DNA from: Polynucleobacter sp. AP-Ainpum-60-G11
Lineage (GTDB): Bacteria; Pseudomonadota; Gammaproteobacteria; Burkholderiales; Burkholderiaceae
DNA: 64,000 nt
Assembly: GCF_018688375.1 (NCBI RefSeq)
Contig: NZ_CP061318.1
Coordinates: 1,364,001 to 1,428,000 of the forward strand
Direction of reading: 5' to 3'
Every line of letters begins with the position of its first letter. Position 1 is the stretch's first letter. The notes beneath the pieces are model-generated. The model saw only the letters and a list, made by a program, of their open reading frames with translations. It did no database searches and was not told the DNA's origin. Positions 15,880 to 25,233 of this stretch are shown piece after piece. Made by a program: the position numbers and the translations under genes.

Positions 15880-16956
15880 TCACCTAATCTCAGGCAAGTC
15901 CGCTATTCTAGCAAAAAAATCCTGCCAAGTCAGGGGTTTACCAGCTTTATTTGCCTGCTTTGCTGCATTTAAAGCCAATTGCAACGCGATTCTGGCTCTA
16001 GGCGCAGTTAAAGCCCCTGAAGCCCGGCATCCAGGTGGGTCCACTTCCGGAATGTTTCGCAAAGTGGCCCCAGCACCCGTCCTGGTTGTTCTTACCAAAG
16101 CAATGCCTTGAGCCATAGCCTGATCCAAAGGATTCACCCAGTCATCATGAAAGCCACCATGCCCCGTGCCAGCAATTACAAGGCCTTTGACAGCACTGCT
16201 TAGCCACTGAGTGATCGTTTCTGGACGTGCGCCTGCATGACTAGTCAAGATTTCAACCCAAGGCCACTCACCCTCTTGCGGAATCGGTAAATCCTCATTC
16301 CACGCTGCCTCTACTGCTTTGACACCAGATAGCCAGGATGGATTAATCAAGCCCACTGAGCTTGATGGTGCATTTTGTAATGGGGCATTTAGGGCGGTGG
16401 CGTGGCGCTTAGCCAAATCGATGGCCATGCATCCACGTCCATCCATTACGGCATAAATGCCACCAGGGCAGTTATCAATGGATGTTGAGGCCCAGCGTAA
16501 GGCGTCAAGCAAATTGGAGGGGCCATCGGCTCCAGGTGCATTGCTTGGCAGCATTGCTCCAGTCAGAATAACCCTCTTAGACTGAGTATGAGCTAACTTT
16601 CCACAGGTAGCCTGCAAAAATAAGCCCGTCTCTTCAATCGTATCTGTACCGTGGGTAATCACAATCCCCTTGACGGCGGCATCGAGCAAAGCATCCTTGA
16701 CGGCTAGCCCGAGACTGGTGAGATGGGCATCGGTCAAATTGCGGCTATTGATATTGGCGACCTGGCGCGATACCAGTTTGACCCCCTCGGGTACTACCGA
16801 CTGAACATGCGCTACCAATGCATCAACCCCCACTTGGCCCGCTTGGTATTGAAGAGGGTTTTCTTCTGGGTTTGGCGCAAGACCTGCAATAGTGCCACCC
16901 ATACCCAAGATCAGGATATGGGGTGTATTTTCAGAAACGTTCGAAATTGAGCTCAT
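15880..16956 (-). CDS. L-asparaginase
   Basis: Hydrolyses asparagine to aspartate and ammonia. The first catalytic threonine lies in GMGGTIAGL (about residues 18-26), the second in the VITHGTDTIEET block (about 108-119), and ILTGAMLPSNAPGADG is conserved. The 358-residue form beginning MSSISNVSENTP has no signal peptide, so a cytoplasmic enzyme is likely. The frame is open upstream to 17073, across lexA, but that extension has no family similarity and would overlap the lexA operator. It is divergent from lexA with a 61-base gap, so its promoter shares that gap with the SOS box. Confidence 0.9.
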   Translation of the reverse strand: MSSISNVSENTPHILILGMGGTIAGLAPNPEENPLQYQAGQVGVDALVAHVQSVVPEGVKLVSRQVANINSRNLTDAHLTSLGLAVKDALLDAAVKGIVITHGTDTIEETGLFLQATCGKLAHTQSKRVILTGAMLPSNAPGADGPSNLLDALRWASTSIDNCPGGIYAVMDGRGCMAIDLAKRHATALNAPLQNAPSSSVGLINPSWLSGVKAVEAAWNEDLPIPQEGEWPWVEILTSHAGARPETITQWLSSAVKGLVIAGTGHGGFHDDWVNPLDQAMAQGIALVRTTRTGAGATLRNIPEVDPPGCRASGALTAPRARIALQLALNAAKQANKAGKPLTWQDFFARIADLPEIR

Positions 16957-16982
16957 TTCTCCATTATCCGCCTCCAAATAGC

Positions 16983-17011
16983 TTGAATATTCAAATAGTG
17001 CTGTATACAAT
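16983..17011 (+). promoter_or_regulatory. lexA promoter
   Basis: TTGAAT (16983-16988) and TACAAT (17006-17011) are separated by exactly 17 bases. The ATG of lexA lies six bases after the -10, which predicts a transcript with little or no leader. Confidence 0.7.
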
Positions 17012-17016
17012 CCCAG
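17001..17016 (+). promoter_or_regulatory. LexA operator (SOS box)
   Basis: CTG, ten bases TATACAATCC, then CAG fit the CTG-N10-CAG SOS box. It covers the -10 element and stops one base before the lexA ATG, so LexA binding would block its own promoter. Confidence 0.85.
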
Positions 17017-17017
17017 T

Positions 17018-17737
17018 ATGGACATAAATACAGTCGATTTTCCAGAGGAGCTGACTGCCCTCCCTAAACTCACCTCACGTCAAAGTGAGATCTTGGATTT
17101 AATTACCAAGGCCATTGATGAAGGCGGCTCTCCCCCGACCCGCGCTGAAATCGCCGCGCAGCTGGGTTTTGCATCCGCTAATGCAGCTGAAGAGCATTTA
17201 CGCGCATTGGCAAAAAAAGGGTATATCGAACTGACACCGGGAACATCTCGCGGTATTCGTATTCCACAACGCTTTAACCAGACTCACAATCCAAATAAAT
17301 ATCGTCAGATGTCTTTGCCCTCTGGTGCGCTTCAACAACTTACACTGCCACTCATTGGTCGTGTTGCTGCAGGCTCTCCGATCACTGCTATCGAGCATAT
17401 TGAGAAACAAGTACCGATTGATCCAAGCTTGTTTAGTAAGGGTGCAGATTATCTATTAAAAGTAGTTGGCATGAGTATGCGCGATGCTGGCATTCTGGAT
17501 GGTGACTATCTTGCTGTAAGAAAAACTTCCGAAGTTCGCAATGGCGATATCGTAGTAGCGCGCTTAGATGATGAAGTCACAGTAAAGCGTTGGAACCAAA
17601 AGAAAACTGCAGATGGCATGGTGATTGAGTTGCAAGCCGAAAATCCAGACTTCAAAAATATCTTAGTGGATAGACGTCAACCGAACTTCGCCGTAGAAGG
17701 CCAGGCTGTTGGCCTCATTAGGGCTGGCGGTCTATAG
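17018..17737 (+). CDS. lexA: SOS regulator LexA
   Basis: Transcriptional repressor and self-cleaving protease of the SOS response (239 residues, longer than the E. coli 202). The N-terminal winged helix begins [12 protein letters not shown], with [13 protein letters not shown] as the recognition region. The cleavage site alanine-glycine is in GRVAAGSPI (about residue 119-120), the catalytic serine in VGMSMRDAG (about 156) and the lysine in EVTVKRW (about 193). The start is ATG 17018; no Shine-Dalgarno sequence precedes it and no better downstream start exists. An SOS box overlaps the promoter. A terminator follows the stop. Confidence 0.96.
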   Translation: MDINTVDFPEELTALPKLTSRQSEILDLITKAIDEGGSPPTRAEIAAQLGFASANAAEEHLRALAKKGYIELTPGTSRGIRIPQRFNQTHNPNKYRQMSLPSGALQQLTLPLIGRVAAGSPITAIEHIEKQVPIDPSLFSKGADYLLKVVGMSMRDAGILDGDYLAVRKTSEVRNGDIVVARLDDEVTVKRWNQKKTADGMVIELQAENPDFKNILVDRRQPNFAVEGQAVGLIRAGGL

Positions 17738-17754
17738 GACTTGCCTCATAAAGC

Positions 17755-17782
17755 AAAAGGCCTCGTTTAGAGGCCTTTTTTT
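17755..17782 (+). terminator. lexA terminator
   Basis: AAAAGGCCTC pairs with GAGGCCTTTT around GTTTA, followed by more T. It is symmetrical enough to also end the convergent lipoprotein gene. Confidence 0.88.
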
Positions 17783-17787
17783 ATTCT

Positions 17788-18249
17788 TTATTTTTTGCTT
17801 GGAGCAACTACGTTTGCATTCTTAGGGGATGCAGTAATGGTGATGATGGTCTTTGGCCCAGTAAATGGACCTTCATTTAATTCGATGGTTGATGTGCGGT
17901 CACCTTTAGTAAAAACCAAAATACTGGTTTTTGATTTCACAGCACTGATAGTTGTCCAACCAACTTTTGGATATTCGGCCTGAAAGAAGGCGTAGATATC
18001 GGTTGGTGTTTGCACGCCAGATAAAACTACACGACCCACCCAGTTATCACCACGACCAATGATTAAAGAATCCGAGCCAATAATTTTGGACGCCGCAGGC
18101 AATGGCATATCACCTAAGAGTTGCGTCTGAATTTCTTGCACTTCATTTGGCGTACCTGTTGGAGAATCGCCTGAGGATGCGCAGGCCGCCAAGAGCGCAG
18201 ACAGCGCTAATGCTGTTGTGATTTTTTGAAGTCGTTTCAGTTGAATCAT
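17788..18249 (-). CDS. Uncharacterised lipoprotein
   Basis: A 153-residue protein with a type II signal peptide. The N-terminus is MIQLKRLQKITT, followed by a hydrophobic core and the lipobox LLAAC at about residue 22. The mature part begins with a serine, glycine, proline-rich linker and has a compact domain with VQTPTDIYAFFQAEYPK and a final basic tail. I do not recognise a catalytic family. It lies after the tRNA genes and converges with lexA, sharing its terminator. Location in the envelope is supported; function is not. Confidence 0.75.
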   Translation of the reverse strand: MIQLKRLQKITTALALSALLAACASSGDSPTGTPNEVQEIQTQLLGDMPLPAASKIIGSDSLIIGRGDNWVGRVVLSGVQTPTDIYAFFQAEYPKVGWTTISAVKSKTSILVFTKGDRTSTIELNEGPFTGPKTIITITASPKNANVVAPSKK

Positions 18250-18279
18250 ATTCTTGCCCTGGTAATCAATCTAAATTAC

Positions 18280-18353
18280 TGGAGGCGCGTGAGGGAATCG
18301 AACCCCCGTACGAAGCTTTGCAGGCTCCTGCCTAACCACTCGGCCAACGCGCC
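18280..18353 (-). tRNA. tRNA-Cys (GCA)
   Basis: Read on the minus strand, the acceptor arms GGCGCGT and ACGCGCC pair, the T loop is GGTTCGATTCC, and the anticodon loop CTGCAAA gives GCA. The 3' CCA is encoded. It is downstream of tRNA-Gly in the uvrC-pgsA locus. Confidence 0.95.
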
Positions 18354-18365
18354 ATATGCTTGAAT

Positions 18366-18396
18366 CAAAAATGGGAAGCTTTTTAGGGCTTCCCAT
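18366..18396 (-). terminator. Hairpin between tRNA-Gly and tRNA-Cys
   Basis: On the minus strand ATGGGAAGC pairs with GCTTCCCAT around an 8-base loop and is followed by TTTTT. It resembles an intrinsic terminator placed between two tRNA genes of one locus, so it may reduce tRNA-Cys output or be a processing hairpin. Confidence 0.6.
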
Positions 18397-18402
18397 CGAA
18401 CT

Positions 18403-18478
18403 TGGAGCGGGAAAGGAGGTTCGAACTCCCGACCTATACCTTGGCAAGGTATCGCTCTACCAGCTGAGCTATTCCCGC
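18403..18478 (-). tRNA. tRNA-Gly (GCC)
   Basis: A 76-base tRNA on the minus strand with GCGGGAA acceptor arm, D loop AGCTGGTAGAG, anticodon loop TTGCCAA giving GCC, T loop GTTCGAA, and an encoded CCA end. It follows pgsA, as in the enterobacterial pgsA-glyW-cysT order. Confidence 0.96.
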
Positions 18479-18595
18479 ATAACAGGGCAGTAGTTTAACA
18501 AACAATTTCCAAGAAGGCATTATTTGTCATTCGAACCTAAAAGCTATAAGCAATGAAGCTTAACAAAAGCCTTAATCCATCAGGCTTTGCAGTCT

Positions 18596-19171
18596 TTATT
18601 TCGATTTCTCAACCAGCTGCGGCAATGCCTTTTTCATGTAATAGAACATCGACCAAAGCGTCAAAAAGGATGCAATCCAGATTAACCAAGTACCTACTTG
18701 AGCGCAATTCAACCACCCAAATAGAGTGTCATTCAATAATAAAAAAGGAATTGCAATGAGTTGGGTGGTAGTTTTTAACTTGCCGACCATGTGTACAGCA
18801 ACACTTTTTCCAGCACCCAGGAGTGCCATCCACTCTCTTAAAGCTGAGATAGTAATTTCACGACCAATAATGATTAAGGCCACCCAAACCTGGACTCGAT
18901 CCATATTGAGTAGAACAAGCAATGAAGCAGCAACAATCAACTTGTCAGCTACTGGGTCTAGAAACTGACCAAATGCTGATTCTTGCTTCATGCGTCTGGC
19001 CAAAAATCCATCAAGCCAATCGGTGGCGGCTGCAAAAACAAAAATCACGGTAGCAGTGAGATTTTTATCAAAAGGAGTTAACCAGCTATTGGGCAAATAA
19101 AAGACTGCGACGACGAGCGGGATTGCGGCAACGCGCAACCAGGTCAGGGCAATAGGCAGATTAAAGGGCAT
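18596..19171 (-). CDS. pgsA: Phosphatidylglycerophosphate synthase
   Basis: Transfers the phosphatidyl group from CDP-diacylglycerol to glycerol 3-phosphate, the first step to phosphatidylglycerol and cardiolipin, in the inner membrane. The 191-residue protein has several hydrophobic helices and the CDP-alcohol phosphotransferase signature beginning DWLDGFLARR and ending FLDPVADK (about residues 50-76), with all four signature aspartates present. It follows uvrC by 36 bases and precedes the two tRNA genes, the same order as in E. coli. Confidence 0.95.
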   Translation of the reverse strand: MPFNLPIALTWLRVAAIPLVVAVFYLPNSWLTPFDKNLTATVIFVFAAATDWLDGFLARRMKQESAFGQFLDPVADKLIVAASLLVLLNMDRVQVWVALIIIGREITISALREWMALLGAGKSVAVHMVGKLKTTTQLIAIPFLLLNDTLFGWLNCAQVGTWLIWIASFLTLWSMFYYMKKALPQLVEKSK

Positions 19172-19207
19172 AACTCAAGCATAAACCAATGTGAGCGCAC
19201 ATGGAAA

Positions 19208-21148
19208 TCAATGTAACTGCCTGTAAATTTTCTCGGCTAATGCAGTGGATATTCCCTCGACGCTGGAGAGCTCTTCAATAGTGGCATTGGAAACACCACG
19301 CAAACCCCCAAAACGAGCAAGTAATTTTTGACGGCGCTTTGCACCAATTCCTTCAATCTCCTCTAACTGAGAAACCGTCCTCGCTTTGGAACGCTTTGCT
19401 CGCATCCCGGTGATAGCAAAGCGATGTGCCTCATCACGTATCTGGGCTACCAATAACAGAGCAGCACTATCAATACCAAGTTCAAGAGACTTGCGCCCAT
19501 CCGCAAAAATCAAGGTCTCCAAGCCCACCTTACGCCCCTCACCTTTAGCGACGCCCACGATCAAGCTAATATCCATACCAAATTCAGAGAGAACTTGTCT
19601 TGCCATCTCAACCTGGCCTTTGCCACCATCAATCAAAATTACTTGCGGCACCTTCTCAATGGGGAGCTCTTGAAAGTTGGCATAACGGCGTTGCAAGACC
19701 TGACGCATCGCTGCATAGTCATCACCAGGGGTGATGTCATTAATATTAAAGCGACGATATTCACTGGGTTGCATTGCATTTTTGGAATACACCACACAAG
19801 AAGCTTGCGTAGCTTCACCAGAGGTGTGGCTAATGTCAAAACACTCAATACGCAACTGTTCAAGACTTTCTAACTCCAAAGCCAAGACATCAGCCAACGC
19901 TCGAGCTCTTGCTAATTGCCCGCCAGTCTCTACTAAACGCTTCGCTATCGCAATCTTAGCATTGCCCTCGGCCATCGCCAACCAATGCCGTCTCTGGCCC
20001 TGTGGCTGATGAAGAAAAGTAATGCGCTTACCAGCTTGTGCATTAAGTAAGTCATGCAAACCTTCAGGGGCTGATTGCTCAGACATATCTACAGCGCTTT
20101 CTTCTGGCGCTGCAATGTCGTCAACCAACTTTCTCAGGGGGTAATTCAGAATCAGTACAGGTGGAATTAAATTGGTTGTCGCCTCTCCATCACTAACCTT
20201 CTCCTCCAAATAATGTTGAGCAATAAATGCTTCGAGAATTTCAGTTGGTGGCGGCAGTTCTCCAGACGTTGAGCGTAGGCCCTTAGGGAAGTAGGCGCGA
20301 TCACCCAAATGGCGACCACCCCGAATCATTGCCAAATTGACGCAAACTACACCCTCCATTTGAGCGACAGCAATCACATCCACATCGCCCTCACCATCAG
20401 CAACCATATCCATAGATTGCTGCTGCAAGACACTGGAGAGATCAGCGATTCGGTCTCTCAAGACTGCAGCCATTTCAAATTCCATGGCATCGCTATAAAC
20501 GTGCATTTTCTTTTCAAGTTCGGAAAGGACGCGACTATGATCACCCTCCAAAAAACGAGTTGCCTGCGCTACATCCTGACCATATTGCTCGGCATTCAGA
20601 CGGCCAACACAAGGTGCGCTACAACGATGAATTTGATGCAATAAACAAGGGCGACTTCGGTTTTTAAATACAGAGTCTTCGCAAGTTCTCAGACGAAAGA
20701 CTTTCTGCAAAATCTGCACGCTATTACGCACCGCCCATGAATTTGGGAATGGCCCAAAGTAGTGATTACGCTTATCCGTTTTTCCCCGATAAGAGGCTAA
20801 GCGAGGAAATTGATGCCCCGTCAACATAACGTAGGGGTAGGACTTATCATCTCGAAAGAGAATATTGAATGGAGGGGCGAGCTCCTTAATCAGATTGTTC
20901 TCTAGAATTAAGGCTTCAGTTTCTGAGCGTGTTACTGTTGTTTCGTAGCGGGCAATTTTTCCCACCATCAGCTCTATGCGTGGTGAAAGTTGAGTTCGCT
21001 GAAAGTAGCTTGATACACGCTTTTTGAGGTTGCGCGCCTTACCGACATACAGAATATGTCCCGCCTCATCAAAGAAGCGATACACCCCCGGCAATCCGGG
21101 TAGCCGTTTAACATCCTGCTGAAGGGTTTCAAAAAGCGAATTGCTCAT
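19208..21148 (-). CDS. uvrC: Excinuclease ABC subunit C
   Basis: Makes the 3' and 5' incisions in nucleotide excision repair with UvrAB (646 residues). The GIY-YIG nuclease domain is at the N-terminus ([20 protein letters not shown], about residues 17-36). A UVR motif for UvrB contact follows (about 210-245), then the RNase H-like domain with [11 protein letters not shown] and IDGGKGQ, and paired helix-hairpin-helix motifs at the end ([11 protein letters not shown]). Its ATG shares the CATG sequence with the start of divergent earP, leaving no spacer for separate promoters. That start is supported by the conserved distance to the GIY domain. Confidence 0.96.
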   Translation of the reverse strand: MSNSLFETLQQDVKRLPGLPGVYRFFDEAGHILYVGKARNLKKRVSSYFQRTQLSPRIELMVGKIARYETTVTRSETEALILENNLIKELAPPFNILFRDDKSYPYVMLTGHQFPRLASYRGKTDKRNHYFGPFPNSWAVRNSVQILQKVFRLRTCEDSVFKNRSRPCLLHQIHRCSAPCVGRLNAEQYGQDVAQATRFLEGDHSRVLSELEKKMHVYSDAMEFEMAAVLRDRIADLSSVLQQQSMDMVADGEGDVDVIAVAQMEGVVCVNLAMIRGGRHLGDRAYFPKGLRSTSGELPPPTEILEAFIAQHYLEEKVSDGEATTNLIPPVLILNYPLRKLVDDIAAPEESAVDMSEQSAPEGLHDLLNAQAGKRITFLHQPQGQRRHWLAMAEGNAKIAIAKRLVETGGQLARARALADVLALELESLEQLRIECFDISHTSGEATQASCVVYSKNAMQPSEYRRFNINDITPGDDYAAMRQVLQRRYANFQELPIEKVPQVILIDGGKGQVEMARQVLSEFGMDISLIVGVAKGEGRKVGLETLIFADGRKSLELGIDSAALLLVAQIRDEAHRFAITGMRAKRSKARTVSQLEEIEGIGAKRRQKLLARFGGLRGVSNATIEELSSVEGISTALAEKIYRQLH

Positions 21149-22226
21149 GCGTTGGGATATTTTCTGTCAAATCGTAGACAACTATGGTGATGCCGGTGTT
21201 TGCTGGCGCCTAGCAAGAAGCTTAACAAGTCTTCATGGCCAAGACGTGCGTATTTTCTGTGACGATCTGCCAACCCTTAATTTACTCGCTTCTGGTGTGG
21301 ACCCTGAAATCAAGCGCCGCCTTGACATTCAGCCATGGGAAGCAAGTCATCAAAATAGCCGTCATCCGGTAGAAACACCAGACGTGGTAATTGAGGCATT
21401 TGGGTGCGATCTTCCTGAGCGCTACCTAGCGGGCCTGCTGATTGCCCCTAAAAAACCACTCATCATCAATTTAGAGTATTTGAGTGCGGAGCCTTGGATT
21501 GTGGACTTTCATCAGAAAGCATCCCCGCAGGCACATGGAATCCCAAAATACTTTTTCTTTCCTGGGTTTCAGGAAAATGCCGGCGGCATCTTGATTGACC
21601 CCATTCCTGAACAGCCATCCCTCACCAAGCAGCTAATCCCAGAGAGCCTCAAGTCAAGCTGGAAATTGTTACGACCGAAAACCAAATGCATCAGCATCTT
21701 TTGCTACCCAGGCGTGCCGCTCTTAAAATGGTTGCAGGATCTAGGGACTCTGGGTGAAAACTTCGATGTTGTATTAACACATGGTCAATTGGAGCAATTG
21801 CAGTTCAGCTCAGGTCATCCTAACAAAACACCCTCCTTGCCCAATTCCATTCAATTAATCTCCATTCCATTTGTTTCTCAAGATGAATACGATTGGGTGC
21901 TTTCTCAATGCGACTTCAATATTGTTCGAGGTGAAGATTCTTTTGTCCGAGCGCAGTTAGCTGGCAAGCCCTTCATTTGGCACATTTACCCTCAGGAAGA
22001 TCGAGCTCACGAAATCAAGTTGGCTGCATTTTTAGACCTCTATCTTGAAGATGCGTCACAAGGGCTTAAACACACTGTAATCGCTGCCATGACTTGGGCA
22101 ATGCCCAGTGAGTGGTACCACTCGATTGATGAATGGGGTGCCCATTCCACCGCTTGGCGAGTAGATTTGCTTGGAAAACAAGCTGATGGTGGCTTAGCTG
22201 CCCGTCTAATGGGCTTTGTAGCCTGA
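21147..22226 (+). CDS. earP: EF-P arginine rhamnosyltransferase
   Basis: Transfers rhamnose from dTDP-L-rhamnose to Arg32 of elongation factor P, which relieves ribosome stalling at proline runs. The protein (359 residues from ATG 21147) begins [23 protein letters not shown], where the aspartates of DNYGDAG are the conserved catalytic site of the EarP (DUF2331) family. The C-terminal nucleotide-sugar site contains [20 protein letters not shown], also hallmark. The start codon overlaps the uvrC start on the other strand; no ribosome-binding site is visible. efp follows 88 bases later, the standard partner. Confidence 0.94.
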   Translation: MRWDIFCQIVDNYGDAGVCWRLARSLTSLHGQDVRIFCDDLPTLNLLASGVDPEIKRRLDIQPWEASHQNSRHPVETPDVVIEAFGCDLPERYLAGLLIAPKKPLIINLEYLSAEPWIVDFHQKASPQAHGIPKYFFFPGFQENAGGILIDPIPEQPSLTKQLIPESLKSSWKLLRPKTKCISIFCYPGVPLLKWLQDLGTLGENFDVVLTHGQLEQLQFSSGHPNKTPSLPNSIQLISIPFVSQDEYDWVLSQCDFNIVRGEDSFVRAQLAGKPFIWHIYPQEDRAHEIKLAAFLDLYLEDASQGLKHTVIAAMTWAMPSEWYHSIDEWGAHSTAWRVDLLGKQADGGLAARLMGFVA

Positions 22227-22314
22227 TCTTAAGCGAAATTCGCCTGCGGGCGGTTACAATCTTGTTTTTGATAAAAACCGCAGAAAAATCAACTCTGCAC
22301 CCAGGAATAGCAAG

Positions 22315-22875
22315 ATGAAAACAGCACAAGAACTCCGCGTTGGTAACGTAGTCATGATCGGCACTGATGCCATGGTCGTTTTAAAAGCAGAATACAGCCG
22401 CTCTGGCCGCAACTCTTCTGTTGTCAAAATGAAATTTAAGAACTTGTTAACTGGTGCGCCTAACGAAGGCGTATACAAAGCAGATGACAAGTTTGATGTG
22501 GTGATCTTGGATAAGAAAGATTGCACCTACTCTTATTTCGCAGATCCAATGTATGTATTTATGGATGGTGACTACAACCAGTATGAAGTTGAAGCTGAAT
22601 TCATGGGTGATGCATTGCATTACCTCGAAGAAAGCATGCCTTGTGAAGTAGTGTTCTATGAAGGCAAAGCACTCTCAGTAGCTATGCCAAACTCTTTGGT
22701 TCGTGAAATCATTTACACAGAGCCAGCAGTTAAAGGTGATACCAGCTCAGGCAAGGTATTAAAGACTGCAAAATTAGCTACCGGCTATGAATTGCAAGTT
22801 CCATTGTTCTGCAACACTGGCGACAAGATCGAGATTGATACTCGTACTGGTGAATATCGTAGCCGCGCTAACTAA
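22315..22875 (+). CDS. efp: Elongation factor P
   Basis: Promotes peptide bond formation at polyproline stretches (186 residues, three OB-like domains). The loop that reaches the peptidyl-transferase centre reads YSRSGRNSS with arginine at position 32, the rhamnosylated type, which agrees with earP next door rather than the lysine type modified by EpmAB. The conserved Domain III end [16 protein letters not shown] is present. An AGGA sequence precedes the ATG. A strong terminator follows. Confidence 0.97.
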   Translation: MKTAQELRVGNVVMIGTDAMVVLKAEYSRSGRNSSVVKMKFKNLLTGAPNEGVYKADDKFDVVILDKKDCTYSYFADPMYVFMDGDYNQYEVEAEFMGDALHYLEESMPCEVVFYEGKALSVAMPNSLVREIIYTEPAVKGDTSSGKVLKTAKLATGYELQVPLFCNTGDKIEIDTRTGEYRSRAN

Positions 22876-22893
22876 TTAGCTCGCTTGATAAGT

Positions 22894-22919
22894 AAAAGCC
22901 CGGCATGCCGGGCTTTTTT
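22894..22919. terminator. Terminator after efp
   Basis: AAAAGCCCGGC pairs with GCCGGGCTTTT with almost no loop beyond AT, then more T. It can also serve nagZ, which converges from the right. Confidence 0.88.
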
Positions 22920-22958
22920 ATTGCTTCGAATTTTTTACTCACAGACAAGTTCTACCAT

Positions 22959-24035
22959 CTAGGCAATGAGCTTTAATTGCTGGAGTAAGCGTTTAGCGTG
23001 TTGGTATTGCGCTTCACCTTGTAGCTCATCCCAAGCAGGAGCAGCGGCAGTTGGCATCAAGCGATTTAATCGGATAGCAGATTCCGCCTGTTTTGCTTTA
23101 GAAACTTTCAACTGACTGAGTAATTGATCCGCAAGGTCCGGACGATTACAAATCAAGACAGCATCACACCCTGCCTCAAGCGCCATATCGGCACCCTTCA
23201 CAACCGAGCCAGCAACGCTCGCACCCTCCATTGAAAGGTCATCACTGAAGATCACGCCTTCAAAGCCTAATTCTTGACGGAGAATGGAGTGGAGCCAAAT
23301 CTTCGAAAAGCCTGCTGGATTCTTATCTACCTTGGGATAAATCACATGGGCTGGCATTACCGATGTCAGACTCAGATCCAACCACTCATAGGGCTTAGCA
23401 TCATCATTCAGAATTTGCTTCAAGGGACGCTCATCGACCGGAATGGCCACATGAGAATCCGCTTCTGCCCAGCCATGGCCTGGAAAATGCTTGCCGCAGT
23501 TCGCCATACCAGCAAGGCGTAAACCTTCGTTCAGACTCTTAGCCAATGCGAAGGTAATTTGTGGATCACGACTAAATGCACGATCACCAATCACACCGCT
23601 ACGACCAAAATCAAGATCTAGAACAGGAGTAAAACTAAAGTCCACACCACAAGCTCGCAATTCAGCAGCCAAGACATATCCACACGCAGTAGCAGCCGCC
23701 ATCGCAATAGCAGCAGATTCAGCGGTATGTTTTGATTTATTCTTAGACCCCCAAAGTTCACCAAGCTTACGCATGGCTGGCAAATGGGTGAAGCCATCAG
23801 TTCTGCAGCGCTGAACACGTCCACCCTCATGATCAATCGAAATTAATACATCAGGTCTGAGCTTTTTAATCTCCGCAGTCAACTTGGTAAGCTGCTTGCG
23901 GTTAGCAAAGTTTCTGCCAAACAAAATTACCCCGCCAGTCAGCGGATGTAAGATTCGACGACGATCTTCTGCGTTTAACTCAAGCCCAACAACATCTAAA
24001 GTAATGGGGCCTGGTTTCATAGTCGACTTACTCAT
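22959..24035 (-). CDS. nagZ: Beta-N-acetylhexosaminidase of cell-wall recycling
   Basis: A family 3 glycosidase (358 residues) that removes N-acetylglucosamine from anhydro-muropeptides in the cytoplasm. The signature CGKHFPGHGWAEADSH (about residues 180-195) contains the histidine and aspartate of the mobile acid/base loop, and the nucleophile aspartate is in IFSDDLSMEGA (about 265). No signal peptide is present. It is the last gene of a run with lepA, lepB, rnc, era, recO, pdxJ and acpS, 35 bases after acpS. Confidence 0.93.
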   Translation of the reverse strand: MSKSTMKPGPITLDVVGLELNAEDRRRILHPLTGGVILFGRNFANRKQLTKLTAEIKKLRPDVLISIDHEGGRVQRCRTDGFTHLPAMRKLGELWGSKNKSKHTAESAAIAMAAATACGYVLAAELRACGVDFSFTPVLDLDFGRSGVIGDRAFSRDPQITFALAKSLNEGLRLAGMANCGKHFPGHGWAEADSHVAIPVDERPLKQILNDDAKPYEWLDLSLTSVMPAHVIYPKVDKNPAGFSKIWLHSILRQELGFEGVIFSDDLSMEGASVAGSVVKGADMALEAGCDAVLICNRPDLADQLLSQLKVSKAKQAESAIRLNRLMPTAAAPAWDELQGEAQYQHAKRLLQQLKLIA

Positions 24036-24070
24036 ATATTCCTCGGTATATAGATGGTGTATTGCTGTAT

Positions 24071-24463
24071 TTATCTTTGTGTAACGATGACATGGGCAAT
24101 TGCCATATCCTGCTCATCACTAACGGTGACCTGAGCCTCCCAGTTTTTTTCCTGCATAAATTGCGCAAGTGCACCTAAATAGGAAGTAACCGGTTTGCCA
24201 CTAGGCTCGTTGAGTGTTTGCAAAGAGCGCCAAGTCATTGGCATTCTCATGCCCAAACCAATTGCTTTGGAGAATGCTTCCTTTGCTGCAAAGCGCGTTG
24301 CTAAAAATGCAATACCCCGCTTGTGATTTCTGGCTAACCGATGTTTAAAAACCAACATCTCATCTGGCCCAAGAATTTTTTCAGCCAAGCGTCCATTGGT
24401 ACGATCGTAAGCAGCTTGAAGCCGCTCGATCTGCAAAATGTCTGTGCCTATACCAATGATCAT
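24071..24463 (-). CDS. acpS: Holo-acyl carrier protein synthase
   Basis: Attaches 4'-phosphopantetheine from CoA to the serine of acyl carrier protein. The 130-residue protein has the two family motifs, [15 protein letters not shown] at the N-terminus with the metal-binding aspartate, and [13 protein letters not shown] (about residues 54-66) with the second acidic ligand. Its substrate AcpP is encoded about 9 kb upstream on the same strand. It follows pdxJ by 14 bases. Confidence 0.95.
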   Translation of the reverse strand: MIIGIGTDILQIERLQAAYDRTNGRLAEKILGPDEMLVFKHRLARNHKRGIAFLATRFAAKEAFSKAIGLGMRMPMTWRSLQTLNEPSGKPVTSYLGALAQFMQEKNWEAQVTVSDEQDMAIAHVIVTQR

Positions 24464-24477
24464 TTGATTTTTAAATA

Positions 24478-25221
24478 TTAAGCGTTAGCTCTACCCTGAT
24501 TCATCAGAGCTTTCATGTCGGTAATTGCCTTTTGCCAGCCCTTAAAAAGGGCTTCAGCAACAATAGCATGGCCAATATTGAGTTCAGAGAGCTCCGCAAT
24601 GGCAGCTACCGGCATCACATTACCCTCATGCAAACCATGGCCTGCATTAACCCTCAGACTAATACCCTTTCCAAACTGAGCGGCTTTTCTGATGCGCTCC
24701 AGCTCTTGAGTCTGCTGACTCCCTGAGAGATCAGCATAGCGCCCGGTGTGTAACTCCACTACCGTTGCACCAACATCTTTAGCAGCTTGAATTTGCTTTT
24801 CTTCGGGATCAATGAAAAGGGATACCCGAATGCCAGCAGCCTTTAATTGCATCGTAGCGGCTTTGACTGCCTCGAAGTGACCGACAACATCCAGTCCGCC
24901 CTCAGTAGTGACCTCTTCACGCTTTTCAGGAACAAGGCACACATCGTGCGGCTGAACCCGGCAAGCGATATCGATCATCTCAGGAGTAACAGCGCACTCC
25001 AAGTTCATTCGCGTCTGAATCAATGGGCGCAATGCCATTAAATCAGCATCCTTAATATGGCGACGATCCTCACGCAAATGCAAGGTAATCAAATCGGCAC
25101 CAGCTTCTTCGGCCAAGCGTGCTGCTTTTAAAGGATCGGGATAGACCGTGCCACGCGCATTGCGTAAAGTGGCGACATGGTCAATATTGATACCAAGCTC
25201 AAGTTTTGATTGGGTATTCAT
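24478..25221 (-). CDS. pdxJ: Pyridoxine 5'-phosphate synthase
   Basis: Condenses 1-deoxy-D-xylulose 5-phosphate with 3-amino-2-oxopropyl phosphate, the ring-closing step of vitamin B6 synthesis. The 247-residue TIM barrel begins [17 protein letters not shown], with further conserved blocks [20 protein letters not shown] and [12 protein letters not shown]. It sits between recO and acpS, the standard position in gamma- and betaproteobacteria. Confidence 0.96.
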   Translation of the reverse strand: MNTQSKLELGINIDHVATLRNARGTVYPDPLKAARLAEEAGADLITLHLREDRRHIKDADLMALRPLIQTRMNLECAVTPEMIDIACRVQPHDVCLVPEKREEVTTEGGLDVVGHFEAVKAATMQLKAAGIRVSLFIDPEEKQIQAAKDVGATVVELHTGRYADLSGSQQTQELERIRKAAQFGKGISLRVNAGHGLHEGNVMPVAAIAELSELNIGHAIVAEALFKGWQKAITDMKALMNQGRANA

Positions 25222-25233
25222 TAAGTAAGATTA

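Noticed and set aside
16957-17073. Extended asparaginase N-terminus across lexA
   Set aside because: No family similarity, and it would overlap lexA's operator and first codons.
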